64,000 nt of DNA, from contig NC_085136.1 of the NCBI RefSeq assembly GCF_035046485.1, positions 293,609,080 to 293,673,079 on the forward strand, in the 5' to 3' direction. The notes under the pieces are model-generated. The model ran no database searches. It worked only from the letters and a program-made list of their open reading frames with translations, and was not told the origin of the DNA. The translations under genes and the position numbers were made by a program. Numbering within the stretch: the stretch's first letter is position 1; every line of letters starts with the position of its first letter. Shown here piece by piece: positions 21,871 to 33,734 of the stretch. Source of the DNA: Aedes albopictus (Eukaryota > Arthropoda > Insecta > Diptera > Culicidae).

Positions 21871-23300
21871 GATTGTGAAACCGTACAGCTACCGGAGGAA
21901 TGGAAGGAAGGGGTTATCTGCCCCATTCATAAGAAAGGCGACCATTCGGAATGTGGGAACTTCAGAGCGATAACTATTTTGAATACTGCCTACCAAGTGC
22001 TATCCCAGATTATCTTCCGTCGTCTGTCACCTGAAACGAATGAGTTCGTGGGCAGTTATCAAGCCGGCTTCATCTATGGCCCGTCAACAACGGACCAGAT
22101 CTTCGCCGTACGGCAAATCCTCCAGAAATGCCGTACATACCAGGTCCCAACGCTTCACCTGTTCATCGACTTCAATGTGGCATACGACAGTATCGACCAC
22201 GCAGAGCTATGGAGAATCATGGACGAAAACGGCTTTCCTGGGAAGCTGACTAGACTGATTAAAGCAACGATGGTCGATGTGCAACACTGCGTAAGGGTTT
22301 CGGGTGAACTATCCAGTTCATTCGAACCTCGCCGGAGACTGCGACAAGGTGACGGACTCTCATGCCTACTCCTCAACATCACTCTATAAGATGTAATGGG
22401 ACGAGCCGGGCTCAACAGTCGGGGAACGATTTTCACGAAATCCGGTCAATTTGTGTGCTTTGCGGACGACATGGACATTACTGCCAGAACATTTGGAACG
22501 TTGGCAGAGCTGTACACTCGCCTGAAACGCGAAGCAGCAAAGGTCGGACTGGTGGTGAATGCCTCAAAAACAAAGTACATGCTGGTAGGCGGAACCGAAC
22601 ACGACCGGATTCGACTGGGTAGTAATTTTACGATAGACGGGGAAACTTTCGAGGTGGTGGAGGAATTCGTCTACCTCGGATCCTTACTGACGGCTGACAC
22701 CAACGTGAGCCGTGAAATTCGGCGGCGCATCATCAGCGGAAGTCGGGCCTACTACGGCTCCAGAAGAAACTGCAGTCGAAAAAGATTCACCCCCGCACCA
22801 AATGCACCATGTACAAAACGCTAATAAGATTGGTGGTCTTCTACGGGCACGAGACATGGACCATGCTCGAGGAGGACCTGCAAGCACTCGGAGTTTTTGA
22901 GCGACGCGTGCTAAGAACGATCTTCGGCGGTGTGCAGGAGAACGGTGTGTGGCGGAGAAGGATGAACCACGAGCTCGCTGCACTTTACGGCGAACCCAGC
23001 ATCCAGAAGGTGGCCAAAGCCGGAAGGATACGGTGAGCAGGACATGTTGCAAGAATGCAAAGCTGGTGTTTGCAACTGATCCGGTTGGCACAAGAAGGCG
23101 TGGAGCGCAAAGAGCACGATGGGCGGACCAGGTGGAGCGCGATCTGGCGAGCGTTGGGCGCGACCGAGGATGGAGAGCGGCAGCCACAAACCGAGTTTTG
23201 TGGCGTACTATTGTTGATTATGTCTTGTCTTAAATGTGATGTGGAGCAAATAAATGTGTGTATGTATGTATGTATGTATGTATGTATATGTGTATGTATA
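21871..23300 (+). pseudogene. 5'-truncated non-LTR retrotransposon reverse transcriptase, copy 1
   Basis: The readable protein starts at LPEEWKEGVICPIHKKG (about 21880) and covers the fingers-palm region of a LINE reverse transcriptase: YQAGF with STTDQIF, motif A FIDFNVAYDS (about 22162), RQGD (about 22342) and the catalytic FADD (22459-22470), then the C-terminal ETWTM, FERRVLRTIFGG and RRRMNHELAALYGEPSI. Breaks: an in-frame stop at 22387-22389, a one-base deletion near 22759, a stop at the expected W of GRIRWAGH near 23034, and a frameshift near 23065. The C-terminus ends WRTIVDYVLS at about 23233, followed by AATAAA-like sequence and a (GTAT)n tail. Endonuclease and 5' parts are absent. 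The same family is at 46.1-47.4 kb (minus) and as a fragment at 62.4-62.7 kb. Clade not assigned. Confidence 0.9.
23257..23296. repeat. (GTAT)n microsatellite at LINE 3' end
   Basis: About ten GTAT/TGTA units directly after the reverse transcriptase C-terminus and its AAATAAATG sequence, consistent with a simple-repeat 3' tail. Confidence 0.85.
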
Positions 23301-23640
23301 TGGGCGCAAGTCTATAAGGCGCGAGGAGGAAGTCTGAGATGACTAAAAATGAGTTAACGCACATTAGAGGTAGCGCCTAAACAGATGACGCTATATTTAA
23401 ATCAAGGTTCTCCCACTGTGAACCAGTTTTGAATGTACCCTATACCATACAGGCTTTGATTGATGAGAGTGTGAGACACCTGCATTACTATGAATTAGTT
23501 TAGCTGCATTGTGAAAGTTTTAAGTTCACAACTGATAGCACGGAAAATATTCAATATATAAATAAAACTGACCCTTTTTGAGGATAACAAACATCCTAAA
23601 ATTTTAACACCTCCAAACACCCACAACATCAGTCAATATT
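23301..23640. other. Unassigned sequence
   Basis: Contains a GTCTGAGATGACTAAAAATG word resembling one at about 19340. Nothing else recognisable. Confidence 0.3.
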
Positions 23641-24560
23641 CTCGAATCTCTCCAGTGAGTGGCAGTCACTCTCGCAGTCGATTAATCATCCGGTTGTTTA
23701 CGCGATCCCGTGATATAACCCCGCGAGCCATTGCGTCGCCACGCCGGCCGGTTGATTCGACTCAAACCAACTCGCTGACTGGTGGACTGACTGACTGACT
23801 GACTGATTAGTATCCAAAATATTTTGACCTGGAGCTTTCGCACCACCGCACCGTGCTCAGAGAACTGATTTCGGAAGTCTCACCACGTCCGACTGCCTTC
23901 GTCGTCGGCATCGTCGACGACGCGGCGGTGCGGTGGCGGTATTTTGGTTTGCATTATTAATCAAATCATCCAATTAATCAAATCCGGACCAGCAGCTGCC
24001 GGACGGAGTTCCGCCGCTGGTTGGAAGTGGATGAATCTTCGCGGTGGCGATCTGGTGATGCCGGAGGCAGAGAGTGGTGACAATGGTTGAGAGATTGTTT
24101 CTTCCGGCGATCTATTAAGGTTCCGCGCAATGGCTGATAAATTGGTCTAGATGGGCCTAAAATGATCGATATCCGATGCATGCGACAATATTTGCACTGC
24201 ACTGCTGAACACGGATGGAGCAAGAGCAGAGGGATCAGCCTCATTTAGCAACATGATTGTTGTCCGCCCGTCACTATGTGTCGTTAGTCGTGCTGAAAGT
24301 GTCAAGTTCTTAATTTACGGTAATGGCAGTGCAATTCCGTTGACTGAGCACGACGGCGACGTGATACGTGAAAAAAAAGCGGTACGCTGAATAAACGAAG
24401 AATAAACGCCAGGCCCAGGGTAGCCAGTCAGTCAGGCAGCGCTTCGGGTAATTTGGATGGAGTGGGTGCCGGTAATTAAAATGGCAGTAAAGGTGCTCGT
24501 TTCATTTGGGATGCAATTACCACGTCGTTAGGTGTTGACTAATTTGTCCAAGTGGGTGGG
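23641..24560. other. GC-richer, low-repeat island; possible non-coding exon or regulatory DNA
   Basis: The local composition changes sharply: CG dinucleotides are common (CGTCGTCGGCATCGTCGACG near 23900), there are no transposon words, and a (TGAC)n run lies at about 23788-23808. No frame exceeds about 90 codons and none has a recognisable domain. In a transposon-saturated mosquito locus such an island may mark a conserved enhancer, promoter or untranslated exon; this is inference only. Confidence 0.35.
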
Positions 24561-25880
24561 GAGCAAAGTGGTCGAGAGGCCTAGTTTTTTTCCGGGAAAC
24601 CACGATGGTCTTGAATTAGAATTAAAGGGAAGTTTAATTTATTAAAAACTTTAATATTGGGTAGAAGTTTTGAGATAAATGAATGCCTGTTTCTGCACTA
24701 TTCTGGAAACGCAAACACGTTACTGACTTTGGGAAGAACACCTTAAAGTTTCCAAAATGAGGTGTGAAAACATCTTGATGTAATTTTCTTGCAAATTTTC
24801 ATGAAAATCGTTAAATGTATCGGTGAAACATTTATTTTAACTTGTCAACGATGTAACCTTTAACACAATGGAAGAAAATTACTAAATATTTGAACACAAC
24901 TCTCTCAACATATAGTGTTTTCAAGTATTTCCGACATTTTGTATCTGAAAACATAGCCGTATAATTCAGATTGGTAGGAATCCTTAGGGACAAAATGTCA
25001 AAAGACAAAACGTTGAATGTCAAAACGTCGAAAACCAGCAATCTAAGCCATTAGTGAGTTTCTTATGCTCTTAAAGGAAACCAATTCTTTCATATTTCAA
25101 CATTGTGTAAGCCAACCGGTGCGAAAACTTTTTATTTTTCAACTTTATTGCCAAAAATTGAAAATATACTCCTTGAGACGCCGATGTATTTTTCAATATA
25201 TTCGGCAGTTGGCTCATTGCTCGTGATTTTTTTTCAATATGATTGCTCCCACATAAGAAAAACTTCTGAGAAAGCTATTGAGAGCGTTCCCAGCATTTTT
25301 TCATAAACATGGGAGAGATATCGTACGCTCCAGATATCTAAATCCTATTTCAACCAGCTGTTGAATGCTTTGATTGACTACAACAGCGGGCATTTGAATT
25401 GGTTTTGGTTATTTGTAGTAAATAGTAACTGTTAAATTGCTATAAATACTGTAAAAACCTATGGATTTGGATTACAAATTCAATTCACGATAACTTTTAA
25501 TTTCGTAGATAAAATGTTCTCAAAGTTTCAGTAAGAATACTCGAATACCATACGTTTCGAATGTAGAATTCCAAATTTATGACAGACAGGTTGATCGCCC
25601 TAAAATTTCAAATCGCTCAAACTATCAATTCCCTCGATGAAACATTTCCAAAATTTCAGAGATGATACCTGGATACTATATCTTTCGAATGATGTGTACC
25701 GCTTAGATGGGTATTTTATTTTGTTATTAACGGTTTTAGACACACCGTGACTGTGATCTGTGCCATTTTCAAAATGATGAGCTTTTGCTAAATGTAAGAA
25801 AATAACCTTCTTCATACTGAGTCCATTGTCTTGAATATCATGGAATTACCTGTGAGATATCTCTAATAATTGTGTGGTAA
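24561..25880. other. Unassigned A/T-rich region with a short GTCAAAACGT relic
   Basis: No gene or element ends were found. At about 24990-25036 the words GACAAAATGTCAAAAGACAA and AACGTTGAATGTCAAAACGT recur and resemble the GACAAAAGGTCGAA minisatellite at the end of the window. Confidence 0.35.
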
Positions 25881-27850
25881 ACTATATTGAGACTTCTTCC
25901 AGGGATTCCTTCATAAATAACTTCATATAAAAAAAGTTCATGGATTTTTATAGAAAATCGTTCCGGGAAATGATCAAATATGTATGCAAGCATTACCCCA
26001 AAAATTCTCCCAGAAATTAGTTTAAGTGTACAAATTGCTCCTGAAATAAATACATAAATTTCGTCATAATCCTTAAGTAATTACATCAGATTTTTTTTTT
26101 GAGATTCCTAGAAGGAACTCATTTAGGAAACCATCCAGACATTTTAAGAAATTTTTCAGTGATTTTTCAAAAAATCTTTAAGATTTTCTCAAAAAAAAAA
26201 AAAGAAAACTAACCGGGGATATCTTTAGAGATATCTCTGAGAAATCCTACAGAAACTATTTTCGGGACTCTCTCAGAAAATGTATAGGTTCCTTTAGAGT
26301 TTCTCCTAAGTTTTATAGAGATAACCCAGTAATAAATTTAATATTTTTTTTTTTTACTTTCCGTGGATTCCTTTCGAAGCTGATCGGTGAAATTCTTAAC
26401 AAAATCCTCCAGAAATTCCATTCATAAAGTCTTCCACACATTTCATTCAATTAGAATATCTTCCATGGATTGCTCCAGGCATTTCTTCAGATTTTCCTCT
26501 AGGGGGCCCTCCAGAAATTTCTCCAAGAATATATCTAGATAAGCTTACTTGGGATTCCTCATAAATTCCTCCAAAGAATCATTCAGAAGTCCATACTAGA
26601 ATTACTTCAGGAAATCATTCACGGATTCCATCAAAAATGCTTTCAGCAATTCTTTCAGAAAAGCAAAGGTTCAGAATTCTTCCAGAAATTTTGTTAGACA
26701 AATTTTCCATATACTCCTTCAGTTTCTTTTAGATATTCTTCAAGAGCTTCTAGCTTTTCAGGTAATAACTTCTACAAGATTTATTTTCTCTTGTTTCGGA
26801 TTTTCTACTAGACTTTTTTTCCAGAAATTCTTCCGAAGATTTTTTTTTATAATGCTTCCAGTGGTATCTTTCAAAAAACTTTAAAAAAACTATTTCAAAA
26901 ATTCATTGAGAAATTGCTCTGCATTCCATTGAAAATTTCCGCAAGAATGTGTTCACGAATTTCTTCTGGGATTCATCGATAACATCCAGAGTTCATACAA
27001 AGACATCTTCAGGATTTATTCTAAAAATTTCACCAACACTGTCTCTAAGGAAAGGGAAGAACTCTAAGAACTTTTTTGCGAATATTTTGAGAAATTTACC
27101 CTGCAATATTTCCTTGAAATTTATACAAGAAATCATTAATGAATATCCCCAGACTTTTTTTCCTAAGAATTATTAAATCTACACGTTTATACAGGCGATT
27201 ACCCTAGGCATTGATATATTCATTTAGAAAAATGTCCAAATATGGCTCCAGGAATACTACCAGAAAGGCCTCCCTGAACATTCAAAGGAATTCATCAATA
27301 TTTTTCCTTAAAATCCATTGAAAAAATCTAGGAATTCCGCCAAAGGTTCTTGAGATATTTCTCCAGGGATTCTTCCAAGATTTCCCAGGAATTTCTTTAG
27401 ATTTTCTTCTAGAGTTTTATTCAAGACTACTTCTCGAATTTCTCAAAAAACATCTTCAAGATATTTTTTTCAGCATTTACTTCTTGGATTCCTTTTGGAA
27501 TTCCTGCAAATATATCTCCAGAAAATTCTTCATGATATCTTCTGGGGGTTTTTTTTCTGGGGATCCCTCAGGAACTCCAGCATGGGGTTCTTCTTCTTCC
27601 ATTGAGTTTTTCAGAAATATATTGAAACATTTTTTTTTTGAAAAATTCGAAAGAAATACCAATTTTTTATGGTTGGAGAAGAATTTCTTGAGAAATTTCC
27701 TCAAAGATTCCTGCAGAACTCCCTACAAGGATTTTTTTATTTCTTTTGCGGTTACGTCATGTATATCTCCTGGAATTCCTTCAGAGATTTCTACAGGAAA
27801 TGCTTTAGATATCCCTCTTGGGATTTTTTTCAAAAGTTTCTCTACAAATA
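25881..27850. repeat. Degenerate 12-bp palindromic repeat, pyrimidine-first
   Basis: A 2-kb tract of TTCCTTCAGAAATTC-like words. It is the left arm of the second large strand-switching block. Short frames such as 26949-27176 and 27484-27879 are artefacts. Confidence 0.75.
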
Positions 27851-28709
27851 GCACAAACAATAACTGGAAGAATTATTGAAAGAAGGATTTTTTTTAACCA
27901 ATCTCTGGGAATTGCCCGAAAGTGATTTCTAGGAGGAATTCTTAATGATTTCTGAAAGGATTCCTGGGCGGAAACTCCTGAAGTTTTTTTTTAAGATATA
28001 TCTGGAGTGATACCAAAATAAATGCCTGGGAGAATACTTGAGGCAACTGCTTGAAATACCTTCTCAAAATCATGGGAAACTTCCGGAAGAACTCTAAAAG
28101 TAAATCCAAAGAAAATCGCTTGATAAATTTCTGGAAGCTTTCCGGAGGCAATCCGTAGACTTACTTTAGAAGGTGGCTCTCTAAAATGTCTACAGAAATT
28201 GTAGCAAATGTACTTATGAAATAAATTTCCTAAGGATTACAGAAGGATTTTCTGAAGAATTCTTTGAAAGAACTCCCGGAGATCCTCTTGAATTCATAGA
28301 AAAAAAAATTAACTTGTTTTGAAGGGATTAGAACACAAAAATTCTTGAAGTACTTGAAGCCTGGAGGATTTTTTCAAAGAAATGTTTGAAAGAATACCTG
28401 GAAGAACAAGAGATCACTTGCAGGTATTTCTTAGAAGAATTACTTGTAAAATTCCTTTATAACGCCTTGGAAAAGATTGTGGAGAAATTCCTGGTGAAAT
28501 TTGGAGAAAGTCATCGGAAATATTCCTAATGCATCACCGGAAAAACTCGGAAAGGTTTCTGGGATCTTGGGTCTAAATTAAATCTAAGAAACTTCTACAG
28601 AGAAACACCTGGAGGAACTTCTAAAGAAACTTCTGGATGAACTTCTTGTTAAAAGCTTTTCAGTTTTCTATAGAGATTTCTGAATAAACACCAAAAAGAA
28701 CGTATGAAT
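27851..28709. repeat. Degenerate 12-bp palindromic repeat, purine-first (inverted)
   Basis: The tract continues in reverse-complement orientation (TTTCTGGAAGAATTCTTGAA-type words) immediately after the switch. Confidence 0.72.
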
Positions 28710-29121
28710 ATATCCCTTTCGTGACGAACCAACACAATTGTGCTGTTGAGCGGTAACAGTTTTGCATATTTTTTCATCTGTTTAGACTTTGTTTTATATG
28801 ACGTAAATTGTTCCACTAATGCAGCCATTACTTATACTTGTATGTGTGAAATAAACTTTTGTTTACGTTGCCTGTAAAACAACAAGGTAAACAAAAAGTG
28901 GGCAAAAACGGTAAAACATGAAAAAGTTTTATCTGTCGCATATTATTTATTTCCGATTTATCTACGTAGTCAACGCTAGAAATCAAAAGATAAAGAGTAG
29001 TTCTTTCAAATGAGTAAAAATAATAATTACTTTTTTGGGAAATCTAAGAGTTCTGGAGAGCCAAAGTTGAGCAATTTGTATGGAGATTTCACTTTTTTGC
29101 GCTCCGTCACGAAAGGGATAT
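28710..29121. mobile_element. 412-bp MITE with ATATCCCTTTCGTGACG ends
   Basis: The left end ATATCCCTTTCGTGACG is matched exactly in inverse at the right end (CGTCACGAAAGGGATAT). The element interrupts the purine-first repeat, which resumes on the other side. The flanks allow a TA or AT target duplication but the exact boundary is ambiguous. No frame. An unpaired, diverged end of the same type is at 29819-29836. Confidence 0.8.
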
Positions 29122-29818
29122 GAAGTAATAGCTCCGGAAAAATGACAACAGTAAGTTTTGAGAGAGTTCCTGGAAAATTTTATGATTTCTAAAGGAAAAT
29201 CCTAGAGGAAATTCGTCAAGAATCTCTGAAACAATCTCATAATCTCTGTGAAAAAAAAACATTATCCAGGAATTACTTCTTTTGAAGAAATATTTGGAGG
29301 AATTGGTGGAGAAATTTTAAGAAGAATTTCTTGTGATATTTCTGGCTGAATTTCAGGATGAATCCCAAAGTAAAATACCTGGATAAAAATTTGATAATAT
29401 TTCTGGATGAATTGCTTCAGAAATGTTCAAAGAAATACCTGAGGGAATGCATGCACGGCTTTCTGTAGAAATACAACATTTTTGGGGAGAAATTCCAGAA
29501 GAATCTCTGAAGGAATCATAGAAGGAATTTTTGAAAAAAAAATAGTGAATCAGTTTCAAGATGAATCTTTTGACAAATTTCTGATGAAGGCCCAAGGAAA
29601 TACTTAAGAATCTCTGGAGAAATTTTGGACATGAATGCCACCGTCTGAAGGGATTAAAAGAATATATATATTGAATACTAAAATACCTAAAGAAATTTAT
29701 GAAAGTGCCTCTGAAGAAAATTTCTAAGAAGAACATGGAAAGGAAGTCATATCAAAACAATTCCCTGAGGAATCTGCAAAATAATTCTTGCTCAATTCAT
29801 AAAAAGGAATTCTTGTAA
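29122..29818. repeat. Degenerate 12-bp palindromic repeat, purine-first, continued
   Basis: Continuation of the right arm beyond the MITE, with AAATTCCAGAAGAATCTCTG-type words. The minus frame 29353-29736 is repeat read-through. Confidence 0.68.
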
Positions 29819-30727
29819 GAATACCCCTTCCGTGATAATAAAAAAAACCCAAATTAATCCACCTAGAGGTGATAGTGCCTTTCTCGTCGTATATGTTCTC
29901 ACGATCTTTCCGTCGACGTAAGTCAAAGTGTTGCTGAAGCCTGATATTTTTTTAAGAAAAGCAAGCATTTTATCAAAGCCATCATTGAATTGACTTAAAA
30001 CCTATTGATGGCACATACTCCGACGTTGTGTTCAGCGTAAAAGCAGAGCAGAATAATATCAGATTTCTCAGTTGACTGCTTGAGTACCTTCACTAACATT
30101 GGGAGCTGATCAATATCAAGACGATACTAACAAGCTAAGATATAACTTTTTATACATTCACAGATCACTTTGCGGTCTTCGATAAAGTTTTTTCTGCACA
30201 TTCTAGGTTATATTTTATTGACCGTCAAAAACAAGAACGTAGTGAGTATTGTGAGACGTTTGTTTGTATGTGGGTTTAATATATCAAGATTTTCTTCTCT
30301 TACACATATTTATCGCTTGCATTGATTTTATTTACTTTCGTAGTTCTGGCGAAGCATCAAACGCTGGTTGTGCAACCCTACCAGTAGTCTCTAATGTGGT
30401 ATGAGCCTATTTTCTAGTTAACCGTTCCTCAGGTTATTAAAAAAGCCGTGATGTGATGTGTCGCATGGTACATTTGGTTACTTTCCGGAACAGGTTCCGG
30501 AGCACCACCGGGTCTCCCAAATATAGTCTGAGGCAATATCATTGCTAACGTACATCAGGTTACCTTAAAAAACCACGATTTGATTTATCTTATGCATTGG
30601 TACAAATACTTTTACATTTGACCACTTCCAGTGGGACACCCAGAACTAGTTTCGGGACACTACCGGTTGTCTAAAATATGGTCTGAGGCTATGTTCTTAC
30701 GAATCAATCATCGTGTTATCAAAAAAG

Positions 30728-30991
30728 GGTCTCCAGTTGGCATAGTGGTTAAGGCTATGAATCGCCAATCCGGAAACGGCGGGTTTGATTCCCGTTCCGG
30801 TCGGGAACATTTTCTCGACTTCCTGAGCATAGTGTATCATTGAACTTGCCTCACAATATACAAATTCATGCAATGGCGGGCAAAGAAAACCCTTCCATTA
30901 TTAACTGTGGAAGTGCTCTAAAGAACACTAAGTAGAAGAGAGGCAGGCCAAGTTCCAATGCGAACGTCGAGCTATAAAGAAGAAGAAGAAG
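30728..30991 (+). mobile_element. tRNA-derived SINE, probably Feilai, with perfect 12-bp target duplication
   Basis: The head has an A box (TTGGCATAGTGGTTAAGGC) and a B box (GGGTTTGATTCCCGTTCC), internal RNA polymerase III promoter elements. The body carries the GGAAGTGCTCTAAAGAACAC block typical of mosquito Feilai, and the tail is (GAA)n. The element is bracketed by TTATCAAAAAAG at 30716-30727 and 30992-31003, a retroposition footprint inside a satellite unit. At 264 bp it appears complete. Confidence 0.9.
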
Positions 30992-31019
30992 TTATCAAAA
31001 AAGCTGCTATTTGATGTAC

Positions 31020-31686
31020 TGTCAAACCCCGCGTATTCATCACTCTTTAATAAGACACTTTTTAACTTGTACCCCGCGCATTCGAAATTTGTTGAATTAA
31101 AAAAATGATCAAATGTCACAGTGTAATACACTGTGATACGATATTGTGATGTTACTTACACCCGCAGCGGCTCCTCGTCTGCCGTAATTCTGCAAAGTGA
31201 CGTAAGCGCCATTCAAAATGTCGATATTTTCTGGTATATTATATACAATATCTGGTGTAAAAATAACACTGTGGTATGCCTGTTGTATTAGAATGCAAGA
31301 TCTAGTCGTAATCTATCATCTATGGAAAGAAACATAGAGTATGAGCGACAGTTTTATACATAATAACCAAAAAATGGGCCAAAACTATGAATGTCGCTTA
31401 CGTCACTTTGCAGAATTACGGCAGTCGTGCAGCTGCTACTTCCGAAAGTTCTAATTTGGTGCATTCCGACACCTGATCCGTTTGGTGATCAACCGCAGTG
31501 AACCTCGGAAGCCAACAATCGTAATATGTACAAGCTATCAATTCGTACCACCACAATATCTGTAAGATTTGTGTTCAAAAACAAATCATACAATCTAAAC
31601 AAAACTAAAATAGAGTTAGTTTATCGAATTGAAAGTTTACACAGGTAATTTGACAGCAATCATTGTCGAATTAGCGTGGTTTTATG
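31020..31686. mobile_element. Unclassified 667-bp insertion with imperfect inverted ends
   Basis: The 152-bp satellite breaks at 31019 and resumes at 31687, with GTAC on both sides (31016-31019 and 31687-31690). The left end contains AAACCCCGCGTATTC and the right end the complement of AAACCACGCTAATTC. It contains a complete younger MITE. No frame of note. Confidence 0.55.
31179..31424. mobile_element. 246-bp MITE with perfect 30-bp terminal inverted repeats
   Basis: The ends match exactly over 30 bases, beginning CTGCCGTAATTCTGCAAAGT. TCGT flanks both sides (31175-31178 and 31425-31428), suggesting a 4-bp target duplication. Perfect ends in a decayed neighbourhood suggest recent mobility. 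Superfamily not assigned. Confidence 0.88.
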
Positions 31687-33472
31687 GTACGACACGCATG
31701 GATTTGATTCAATTTCACATTTACAACTTTCGGTTCACATTTTACCACTTACCGATTGTCCCTGATATGGTCTTAGACAAGTTTCATGCAAATTATTAAT
31801 CAGTTCTCCTAAAAAGTCGCAAATTGATGTAATGCATGTATGGGTTTGGTTCATTCGTACATTTCGCCAGTTCCGGCGAGGCACTCGAATCTGATTCCGG
31901 AACACTACTGACCTGAGACTATTTTCTTGCTGACCGTTCTTCGCGTTATCGAAGAAGCCGTTATTTAGTGTGCTGCGTGTATGCGTTTGTTTTTTTTTTC
32001 TCCATTTGACCACTTCCGTCGGGGCACCTGGAACCGGTTTCGGCACACTATTGGTTTTCCAAAGTATGGCCTATAATTTTTTTGTTAACCGTTCAACAGC
32101 TTACCTAAAAAATCATTAAATGTGTCGAATTTATGGGTTTGGTTCTCCTTTACATTTGACCACTTCCGATGGGGCAACCGTAATCGGTTGCGGAACACTA
32201 CCGGTTGTCCCCAATATGGTCGGAAACTTTTTTTTGTCAAATCAAGATGCCTTAAAATCCGCGATTTGATGTGTCGCTTGCATGGGTTTGGTTTCCTTTT
32301 ATATTTGGCCATTTCCGGCGGGACACCCGGAACCGGTTCTGGATCACAACCGATTCAGATATGTTCTGAACATATTTTCCTGCTTACTGTTCATCAGAAT
32401 ATCAAAAAAGCCACGATTTGATATATCCCTTGCATGGGTTTAATTAACTTTTATACTTTGCCACCTCCGGCGGAACATCTGGAACCGGTTCCGATATGGT
32501 CTGAGAATGCTTTCCTGCTTACTGTTCATCAGGTTATCGAAAAAGCTGTGGTTTGATACGTCACATGCATGGTTTTATTTCAATTTTATATTTGGCCACT
32601 TCCGACGGGACACCCGGAACCGGTTCCGGGACACAACCGGTTCAGATATGGTCTGAGAATATTATCCTGCTTACTGTTCATCAGGATACCAAAAAAGCCA
32701 CTATTTGATATGTCGCATGCATGGGTTTGGTTAACTTTAATACTTGGCCACTTCCGGCGGGACATTTGCAACCGGTTCCGGAACACTACCGGTTCCGATA
32801 TGGTCTGAGAATGTTTTCCTGCTTACTGTTCATCACGTTATCGAAAAAGCCGTGGTTTGATATGTCGCATGCATGGGTTTAGTTCACTTTTATGTTTGGT
32901 CAATTCCGGCGGGACATCCGGAACCGGTTCCGGGACACTACCGGTTCAGATATGGTCTGAGACTATTTTTCTGCTTACCTTTCATCAAGTTATCGAAAAT
33001 GCCGTAGTTTGATGTGCCGCATGGATGGGTTTGTAGCGTTTTCATATCTGGCCCCCTCCTGGGGTACCGGTCCGGAACACCTAAATGGCCATAACTCCGG
33101 AACGGCTGGACCGATCTGAACCATTTTCAATAGGAAACAATGGGACCAGATTCCGCGTCGAATGAACCGTCGGTCAATAAAATCGGTTGAGGTTTACTGC
33201 CAAAAAGTGATGTGAGTTTTTTTGTACACACACATACACACACACACACATACACACACACACACATACACACACACAGACATCACCTCAATTCGTCGAG
33301 CTGAGTCGATTGGTATATAAGACTTGACCCCTCCGGAGGCTCTATCAAATTTTCGTTTTTGGAGTGAACATATAGCCTTTCGGTACACCTTGGTGTACGA
33401 GAAAGGCAAAAACAATTGATGACATAATAATTTATTCATTTCAGTATACGTGGCAGCGAAATGTAAAAAAAT

Positions 33473-33651
33473 GGGGCTGTCCATAAACCGCGTGGTCATG
33501 AGGAGGGGGGGGGGGGGTTGTGGGGTCGGCCAATGACCATTTTGTATGGACGAATAAAAAAATTTGTATGGACGAATGACCACGCGGGGGGGGGGGGGGG
33601 GGGGGGTTGAGAAGTCCCAAAAAAATGACCACGTGGTTTATGGACAGCCCC
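33473..33651. mobile_element. 179-bp MITE with long G runs
   Basis: The left end GGGGCTGTCCATAAACCGCG is matched by its near-perfect complement at the right. AAT lies on both sides and may be a 3-bp duplication. The interior holds two copies of TTGTATGGACGAAT and two uninterrupted G runs, 13 bases (33505-33517) and 21 bases (33586-33606). Frames across the G runs (33194-33583 and 33441-33653 minus) are meaningless proline tracts. Confidence 0.8.
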
Positions 33652-33734
33652 AATGAGTCATATGTAGCCCAAATTTAGCCTGTGACAGCTCTTTGAAATT
33701 TTTACATTTTTTCCTGCCGCACATATGTAGTAAG

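Larger units (their letters stand above)
30350..33025 (+). repeat. 152-bp tandem array in element B, interrupted
   Basis: TGGTTTGATACGTCACATGC at 32549 and TGGTTTGATATGTCGCATGC at 32853 are 304 bp apart, two periods of 152 bp. Units share TTTGGCCACTTCCGGC, GGGACACCCGGAACCGG and TCAGATATGGTCTGAGA. Insertions split the array at 30728-30991 and 31020-31686. Confidence 0.86.
29847..33412 (+). mobile_element. Composite non-autonomous element B (HINE/DINE-1-like), second copy
   Basis: Same ends as copy A: CCAAATTAATCCACCTAGAG with GCCTTTCTCG at the left, and the hairpin GCCTTTCGGTACACC / GGTGTACGAGAAAGGC followed by AAAAAC at the right. Internal order is again a unique 5' part, 152-bp satellite, a conserved 3' segment with CCATAACTCCGGAACGGC, a (CA)n tract and the terminal hairpin. 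The 5' part (about 30165-30235) carries a GATCACTTTGCGGTCTTCGA word shared with the hAT-like foldbacks at 44.5 and 45.4 kb. It is interrupted by a SINE and by a nested pair of insertions. No transposase or replicase frame. Confidence 0.65.

Noticed and set aside
21871..23300. Functional reverse transcriptase
   Set aside because: Two stops, at least two frameshifts and a missing 5' half make it a pseudogene even though FIDF and FADD motifs survive.
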